This document shows positions 57,771 to 64,000 of a stretch of DNA of 64,000 nt, in pieces. How positions within the stretch are numbered: the first letter of the stretch is position 1; each line of letters begins with the position of its first letter. A program made the position numbers and the translations under genes. The notes under the pieces are model-generated. The model saw nothing but the letters and a program-made list of their open reading frames with translations, did not search any database and was not told the DNA's origin. The DNA is from Dillenia suffruticosa (Eukaryota; Streptophyta; Magnoliopsida; Dilleniales; Dilleniaceae): positions 17,154,500-17,218,499 of the forward strand of contig JAVTVX010000013.1 in assembly GCA_033439265.1 (NCBI GenBank), read 5' to 3'.

Positions 57771-58185
57771 TTTTAATTAGGTTGCTCTGTTTTCAAGTTC
57801 AGTGGCTTTGGATTATCAGCCCTTCTTGCCTGGATTATTAGGTTGGCGATTTCAAGTCAACCATTCTTTATCTATTTCTTTTTTCCCCTTTTCTTTTCTT
57901 TTCCTTCCCATATCTCGTCCGATGACATGTCACATGAGTTAACCCTTTGTTTTCCATTTCTTTCTTTCTTTTTTTTTTTTTTTTAATATTATATATTAAA
58001 GTGCCATGTCAATTTTTCCTTTTTCCTTAAAATATAATATAATGGACATCTAGTTTTGTTATTTTGCTCTTATTACCGAAAATCATTTTAGTTCTAAATT
58101 CTAATCAAATTGTTTAAAATTTTTGTTACCTTTTGTGCATTATGTCCACTTTTTTCTCTAAAAATAAAATAAAATAAACAACAAA
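57771..58185. other. Upstream flank of the GNAT gene
   Basis: Pyrimidine-rich DNA with long T runs near 57970-57985. No clear TATA box was assigned and no gene was seen. Confidence 0.45.
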
Positions 58186-58189
58186 TCTA

Positions 58190-59110
58190 AGGTAAATTTT
58201 GGTTTTTTGATTTTGATTTTAATTTATTTGGTTCAATTTTTTTATTAACAAATTTATAAAAAAATAATTAAATCAAAACTAAATTATTGCTCGACTATTT
58301 AATTTTCGGTTCTGTTTTCCCTTTTTTTTTTTTGCAAAATAAATAATTTTTTGTTGTAAGTATGGATATATAGCAAGGTAGTTCAAATGGGTCCAAAAAA
58401 TTGATTGTAGCCTAAAAAATAAACCCACGCCAGGATTTTGAATCATGATCCAAAATATTATGTTACGGCCTAAAACTCGTCCAAAAAATAAGCCCACGCC
58501 GTATTATTTTATTTTTTATGTTAAATCAAACGATGTTTAGAATTATATTCTGATTAATTTGATTCGAAACTTACAATAACCCATTAAAAAACTATCATTC
58601 TAACGTAGTTTTTTTTATACTTATACCGCGTGTCGAACTCAAGAACTTAATTAAAGATTCTAACGTTATATTCTATTAAATCAACTATCCGTTGATCGCC
58701 GTATTATTTTATGGAAAATCGAAAGTCTATTCTCATTCGCTTTACTAAGTTAAATCTCTTATATTTAATTTGTTTTCCAATATGAATAATGCAGCAAAAC
58801 AAGACAAAACAATAATGTCTCTAAATTATAATATAAACCAAGATACCAAAATCTAAATAATAATTAAAAGCTTAAATATTTTCTAAATTAGTAATATTAT
58901 ATGTATAATGTAAAAAATTGATTTTTGATTAATAACCAAACCAGATTTTTAATAACCAAAATCAAATCAAATCAAATTAATTTTAGTTAATTCATTTTCA
59001 ATTATTAAAAATTGAGTTAAATAAATATGAAACCGAATTTATTCTTTCAGTTCAGTTTGATTATTAGATTATTTAATTATTTTGTTATAAACGACTGCTA
59101 CTCACCCCTA
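58190..59110. mobile_element. Candidate hAT-type non-autonomous element
   Basis: The right end, reverse complemented, reads TAGGGGTGAGTAGCAGTCG, very like plant hAT termini. It is followed by repeated GGTTTGATTT/AATCAAAC-type sub-terminal motifs. The left region shows the matching TTTTGGTTTTTTGATTTTG style but no clean terminus. Non-coding and AT-rich. A tRNA-like piece at 58600-58695 may be a later insertion. Confidence 0.5.
58600..58695 (-). repeat. tRNA-like SINE remnant (minus strand)
   Basis: Reverse complemented it has a GATAGTTGATTTAATAG A-box-like stretch and a TTGAGTTCGACACGCGG B-box-like stretch, followed by an A-rich run. No target duplication identified. Confidence 0.4.
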
Positions 59111-59569
59111 TTGTCATCTTTTTTTTTCTTTGGTATTAAGTTTAAATATCATTGGGCTCATTTTAAAGATAACTATATCAATATAATATTTTTTATTATC
59201 AAATTTTAAATATAAAATTTAATTAAAAAATTTAATACTCTTATCTATTAAACGTAATTCACGTCCCCTCCCATCCCACCTGGCATATCTCCTTCCTCTT
59301 TAGTTTGTTCCTTTCTTTATTTTTTTATTTTTTGTGATATTGTTCCTTTCTTTATTCCTCTTCTCCTACGTTAGCTATGGTCATTACTCTTTCTTTTTTT
59401 TGGTGGAAGGTCATTACTCTTTCTACACTAATACAAAACCTCCGTTCCTATACATCTCTCCGCTGTTTACCGTCCCATGCTTAAGAAATTCTCCTTCAAT
59501 TGAGTGCATGACGCGTCCGACTACTGTCGAACTTTGACCGTTTTGGCCCAGCTTGGTGATGGATCTAGG

Positions 59570-59775
59570 CCCAATTCCCCCGGTAGACGTAAAAATAGAG
59601 GGTTTTTATTTTCTTTATTATCGATCTAATTAATTTAGATCGATAATTGTAAACTTATATATTATGGGAGTTTTTTAATAAAAGTCTCTTTATATTTATG
59701 GAGAGTCAAACCCCACATGATTAAGGGGTAACAAATCCCTTGCGTGTTGCTCCAACATTTGTGGATTTTAGGTTT
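59570..59775 (-). repeat. SINE-like remnant containing a perfect palindrome
   Basis: Reverse complemented, a B-box-like GGGGTTTGACTCTCC follows TTACCCCTTAATCATG, resembling SINE family-B heads. The interior holds a perfect inverted repeat at about 59619-59647, with 12-base arms TTATCGATCTAA and a 5-base loop. Confidence 0.35.
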
Positions 59776-59921
59776 TTTTTATAGGTTACATTGGTTTTGG
59801 GTCCTTTGTGAATCCTGTACCATCGATATTGTTTCCTCTGTGCCTTGCTTATGTTGCTAGAAAGAACATGCAAGGACATCCTTGGTTCTATAACTTCCCT
59901 CCTTTCACAGCCATTAGACCG

Positions 59922-59924
<3 letters not shown>

Positions 59925-59963
<39 letters not shown>
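59925..59963. repeat. (TA)n microsatellite
   Basis: About 19 TA units, the longest AT tract in the window. Confidence 0.95.
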
Positions 59964-59967
<4 letters not shown>

Positions 59968-60502
59968 AAGGATTTAAATATAAGATTATTAAATTAGGAA
60001 AAAAATTTATATCATTATATTATTTTTTTTAAAATATTAAGCCGCTTTTCTCTAACGCTCGTGTTACGGAATTTTTGGGTCCTTCAATGGGCCCGGGTAC
60101 ATTAGAAACGTGTGATTATTTAATTGATAATGGGAACAAATTTAGGATAAATTTCCGCCCAAGAATTTATATATTAGATTAATAAAATAAATGCCATTTA
60201 TAAACATTTAAGCATCCTGAGATAAATGGCAGTGACATATACTTATGTAGCAACGCAAAATTAGACCGTACTAAAATAAGATTCGAGTAAAATAATCTCC
60301 ATAAAATTATTTTTACACACGCTTCTCATACTAATTGCTATTACTTCTTTTTTTTTTTTAACTAAAAAATAAATTTTTGAAAAGACTCGAACTCTTGACC
60401 AACACGACACTCCACGGTTTGGTGGCAACGTTCCTCGTTCTCACTCTTGATCCAAAAACAACGAAGGGCCGGAGAGAGAGAGAGATAACGCCCCGGGGGG
60501 GC

Positions 60503-60547
60503 GAGGTGAGGTGAGGTGGGGTGAGGTGGGGTGGGGTGAGGTGAGAG
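60503..60547 (+). repeat. G-rich GGTGA/GGTGG minisatellite
   Basis: About nine five-base units of the form GGTGA or GGTGG, preceded by a GGGGGGG run. The plus strand could in principle form a G-quadruplex. It creates the proline/histidine-rich minus-strand frame (PHPTPPHPTSPHLAPP). Confidence 0.85.
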
Positions 60548-60743
60548 GGAGGGAGATCGTACAAGACACTGTTTGTGGGGTAGAGTAGCTAAGTTGATAC
60601 ATGGGATGGGGGTTGGTATAGCGTTAGAGGAAGGAATCGGAAGTGAAAAAAGAGAGTGATTGATGGATTGACCGTGTCTTGTCAACTCAAAGGAGATCAT
60701 CAACTAGCCTACCTCTGTAGATGCGAATCCATTTCTTCTGTTC

Positions 60744-60827
60744 CCCAAACAAAACCCTAGCTCATACTCGACATAAACTAAACCCCCTACCTTTGATTAG
60801 CCAAAACAAAACCCTAGCTCCTACTCT
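60744..60827. promoter_or_regulatory. Pair of telo-box-containing direct repeats
   Basis: AACAAAACCCTAGCTCATAC at about 60746-60768 and AACAAAACCCTAGCTCCTAC at about 60804-60826 form a near-identical direct repeat about 58 bp apart, each with an AAACCCTA telo-box core. Telo-boxes mark many plant promoters, but no gene was found adjacent. Confidence 0.45.
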
Positions 60828-61168
60828 ACTTATACCCCAAAAAATCTTTTCCCTTTTTTTGGGGGGAGAAAAATCTTCAAAGATAGATACATAGTATATT
60901 TTTAAAAACTATATAGTGTGTCAAACTAAGATTTTCATTTTCATTTTCACAGTGGTTTTGAAGGGCGGAAAATTGAAGAGAAAAATAACTTTTAAGAACT
61001 TGTTAAACAATTTAAAGTGCTAATCACCAAAACCAATAAATAGCGAAATTTGTTTTTTTATATTTTCACGACAAGCTTTTCTAATTAGCATATTACAGGT
61101 AATAACAAAAATTAATTAGGACCAACGTAATAGTTTTAAGAACTAAAAAGTGCGATTAACATTTTGAT

Positions 61169-61291
61169 TTTTTTTTATACCATATTTTGGATGTCACCCG
61201 GTATTCGAGATTTCATTCTGATTAATCCGATCGACAGCTATAGTAACTCTTTTCAGAGAACGAGTTTCTCAACGAGTAACGCTCTATACAT
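61169..61291 (-). mobile_element. SINE, family B copy, 5'-truncated (minus strand)
   Basis: Reverse complemented: GAGAAACTCGTTCTCTG, CGATCGGATTAATCAGAATG, AAATCTCGAATACCGGG and ATATGGTAT plus an A-run. ATTTTGAT flanks both sides (61161-61168, 61292-61299). The tRNA-like head is missing. Confidence 0.65.
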
Positions 61292-61299
61292 ATTTTGAT

Positions 61300-63205
61300 G
61301 TTTTTGTCATGGGGAAAGGAGTAAAATCATCATACGTATATGAAGATAAAAAATTTCCTTAACTTTATTCTTATATATTCTTGATCTAATAAATATTTTG
61401 TGTACTCCAATAATAATTTTTTGTTAGTTTGTATTATGCACTCTTTATTCTATTTATTCTTCTGAAAAAATGGGGATGTAATAAGTCTATTGAATTGGTC
61501 ATTAAATAGAGACTTCGCCATTAGAAAAAAAAATGAGTATGACATGACAAATGGGATCGTGTTGGGAGAGCAACAAAAAAAATTAAATTAAGATTAAAGT
61601 CAACTAAAATTAAGTTATATTATAAATATTAAAAACTATTAATATAATAAAAATTTATATTTATAAAATTTTTATATTTTTATTAATAAATTTTTACTTT
61701 AAACAAAAATATTATAAATAAAATAAAGTAAATATAAATTAAACCAATTAATCCAATTTTTTAGATGATAAGGATCCAATAGAGGCCAATGGCCTTTGAT
61801 CAAATCTAAGTCTTGCGGGTTTGTACACTAAATTCGAAAAAGAAATTTCATTGTCCAAATTACAGCCATAAATATAACAATGATATGATTTATGTTATTT
61901 GTGAGTTCCTATACAAGAGAAGTTGCAATTTCACACGATTCAGCTTCTTTTACAGTATCAGAGCAAAAGAGTAAAGTTTTTCAACATCATGAAACAATAG
62001 TAGTCACCAGCAGACGAAAAACAACAAAGCTGTAACTGTGCCGTTGAAGATGACATTGACAAAAGTGTCCGAGAATGGATAAAAAGGAAAACTTTCTGTC
62101 TTTTACGATGTAGGATGAAAAGAGCAAAACAAGTGGCTGAGAAAACTGCATGTTTACCCTCCTTTCCTTCCAAGCAGTATTCAATGCCAAGACGAGCCGA
62201 GCCATTCCTACCAATGAAACTCGGAACTATTCTCCCTCTCTCTCTCTCTCCCCCCCCCCAAGTCTCCAAGCTTCCTATTCTCTTTCGAGTTTTACGTGAG
62301 TGAGTAGGTAAAAGATGTGAGATAGAAACGAGAGAGAGGGCGCGCGCGCGGGAGAGAGAGGCTTCGTGTTAAGTCACATTACTCTTCTCTGATGTAACGT
62401 GTACTTTGCACCTATCTTCCTCTCAAATCATCCGTTATGTCCGAATGATACTACTAGACATATCATAGACGAGACTGAAAGGAGTGATAGAGGATAGAGG
62501 ATGCTTTTGTAAGAACACTGTCTCCATATATATAGTAATAAAATTAGAACTTAAAAGTAAAAAAATTTAAATTCGTAAAAAAAATTACCCCATCTTATTT
62601 ATCAATTTTGAAGAAACTTATCAAAAACATAAATTATCAGACTTTTTATCTATTTTAAACCCTTATGAGTCAACTTGATCATTTTGCAAATTAGAAAAAA
62701 ATTATTTACAGTCCTATACTTTGATTCTCTCACCATGAATAAATTTGTCATTTTCAATATTTCAGTCTGTTATTTCAATGCCTACACTTCTGCTCTTCTG
62801 GTAATATATGTATTTCATGATTTACGTACGATATAAGTAAAACGCATCTTTAAATATTTGTTTAGTCATAAATTCGATAATTAGTAGACTAATAACAAAA
62901 ATTATAGATTTAAGTATCAAGATGATTCTTTTCTACTCTTCGATATATTTCCTTATTTTAATCTCTTTCTCTGTCTCTCTCCAGAAGTACACCAAAGACG
63001 CCTAGTTGGGGAATGTCAGTTACCTTTCGCTGTTTTATCACATTTATTTTCTCTCGTGTTTTCAGTTTTTGTGTGTGTATATATATATATATACATATAT
63101 GTATGAAATCTATCCATCCCTTCAACATTGAATCTCTTGAGCATATCATGTCTTTTCTATCTCCCATGTCTGTCTCTTCACCCTCTTGTTTTGTGCTCTT
63201 CTTCT
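61300..63205. other. Intergenic DNA, no gene recognised
   Basis: Short frames at 61958-62303 on both strands have no family features. A GC dinucleotide run flanked by GA runs lies near 62330-62360 and a C run near 62250-62260. AT-rich otherwise. Confidence 0.45.
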
Positions 63206-63208
63206 TCA

Positions 63209-63316
63209 TGGCTTCAAATTCATTTTCTTTCGGATGGAAGCAACCAAGAGGAGTGAAGCAACAAAACATCTGTTTTTATTACAAGCGCAGATTGAAGCAA
63301 GCACTTGTACTCTAAC
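63209..63316 (+). CDS. Hypothetical 35-residue small ORF
   Basis: An ATG in GC-balanced DNA opens a frame of 35 residues (starts MASNSFSFGWKQPRGVKQQN, ends KRRLKQALVL) that is basic and lysine/arginine-rich near its C-terminus. It lies in a larger frame open from 63013. CT-rich, leader-like sequence precedes it. I do not recognise it: it lacks the conserved C-terminal motif of DVL/ROTUNDIFOLIA peptides and a signal peptide. It could be chance. Confidence 0.15.
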
Positions 63317-63364
63317 GGTGTTATCCTGACTGAGCTTTTATTTTTTATTTTTATTAATTTTTTT

Positions 63365-63587
63365 ATTTCTTGATCTTGCAAGACTTTATTTTCTTTCGAT
63401 TTTTCTTATGATTGTCTTTTATTTCGTTTATTTATTTTATTTTCTCTCTCGTCAAGATCAATTTCTATATTTTTTTTATTTCTTGACCTTGCAAGACTTT
63501 ATTTTCTTTCGATTTTTTTTGTGGCCATCCTCTATTTCGTTTATTTGTTTTATTTTATTTCTTATCAAGATCAATTTTTATATCTTA
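63365..63587. repeat. 113-bp tandem duplication
   Basis: 63365-63477 and 63478-63587 both run from ATTTCTTGA(T/C)CTTGCAAGAC to ATCAATTT(C/T)TATAT. They differ at perhaps 15 positions, so the duplication is moderately old. T-rich, non-coding. Confidence 0.85.
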
Positions 63588-64000
63588 GATATTGGTGACT
63601 ATTCCTCTTTGAGCTTCGACTGTATCATTATTTATGTATTAATAATTACTCTTCATAATATGTACGTATAACCTTGTTGAGATATAAAGTGTTTTTATGT
63701 TTCTGGGCTCATTTTTCTTGTTTGGTTTCCAATGAAGTGCAACCGTAATCCAAGTTCTCATAGTTTACCGCTCGCCATTTTAAGCGCAGATAATAATTAA
63801 CTTCAAAAGAAGGTGCAGGCCCGTGTTGTCGAAGGGCATTTTGCTATTGGATTTTTTTTTTGGGGGGGGGGTTTATTGGTGGGTGAGAATAAAATTACAA
63901 ATTTTATCACATTGACTATATAAATACTTTTGCTTCATCAGTTGTGGTACCAACCTTAAAAATGATGGAACGAGAGGATGTTAGTATGTGAGACGGTTTT
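63588..64000. other. Intergenic DNA at the window end
   Basis: No gene seen. A run of 9 T then 10 G lies near 63852-63870. Confidence 0.5.

Larger units (their letters stand above)
59111..60355. other. Intergenic DNA, no gene seen
   Basis: It contains the SINE-like remnant with palindrome (59570-59775) and a TA microsatellite. Otherwise it is AT-rich with no recognisable coding content. Confidence 0.5.
60356..61160. other. Intergenic DNA with G-rich minisatellite and telo-box pair
   Basis: Near 60356-60425 the minus strand carries a SINE-like AAGAGTTCGAGTC B-box followed by an A-run. The two repeats below are listed separately. The minus-strand frame 60362-60703 crosses the G-rich repeat and is not supported as a gene. 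Confidence 0.45.

Noticed and set aside
60362-60703. 113-residue Pro/His/Thr-rich minus-strand frame
   Set aside because: The distinctive part is the translated GGTGA minisatellite; no start context or family similarity was seen.
61958-62303. Overlapping short frames on both strands, one with a hydrophobic stretch suggesting a small secreted peptide
   Set aside because: No arabinogalactan-peptide or other peptide-hormone motif, and the frames on the two strands conflict; chance is likelier.

Overview
This is nuclear DNA from a flowering plant, almost certainly a eudicot. The intergenic DNA is AT-rich, and the genes have short exons with GT..AG introns, some of them in 5' leaders. There are many (CT)n/(GA)n and (AT)n microsatellites, and all recognisable proteins are close to known plant families. 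I cannot name the species. Exon models were read by eye from reading frame, splice signals and remembered family sequence; no alignment was run.

Five host genes are supported. (1) An IBH1-like atypical bHLH regulator at 10713-11282 (+), with a leader intron. (2) A VAN3-binding/FORKED-like protein (DUF828 plus PH domain) in eight exons, 17947-20648 (+). (3) Mediator subunit MED19A, five coding exons at 29909-33516 (+), probably with a non-coding first exon ending at 23912 and therefore a leader intron of about 6 kb. (4) The third GPI mannosyltransferase (PIG-B/APTG1 type), nine coding exons at 39807-47341 (-). (5) A plastid-type GNAT acetyltransferase, five exons at 50940-57770 (-). They are not an operon or an obvious pathway: vein patterning/trafficking, growth regulation, transcription, GPI-anchor assembly and protein acetylation.

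The rest is mostly repeat fossil. A CACTA-type element with a 3-bp target duplication lies at 1289-2554. At least three tRNA-like SINE families are scattered throughout, several with clean target-site duplications. The MED19A leader intron carries a broken hAT transposon and an old broken Ty3/gypsy-type LTR element. A small Mutator-type MITE sits in a later MED19A intron. L1-type LINE relics sit in one intron each of the mannosyltransferase and acetyltransferase genes. A Mutator-like inverted-repeat element at 49212-49940 holds a strikingly GC-rich core. Two short stretches (271-306 and 15174-15208) look like the 5' end of U2 snRNA on the minus strand.

The first 10 kb, 11.3-17.9 kb, 33.5-39.8 kb and 57.8-64 kb contain no gene I recognise. 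I found no CRISPR array, rRNA or intact tRNA, and no convincing new multi-gene system. The most unusual items are the two U2-like fragments, the GC-rich foldback, the tRNA-like block inside the CACTA element and the repeat-packed MED19A leader intron.
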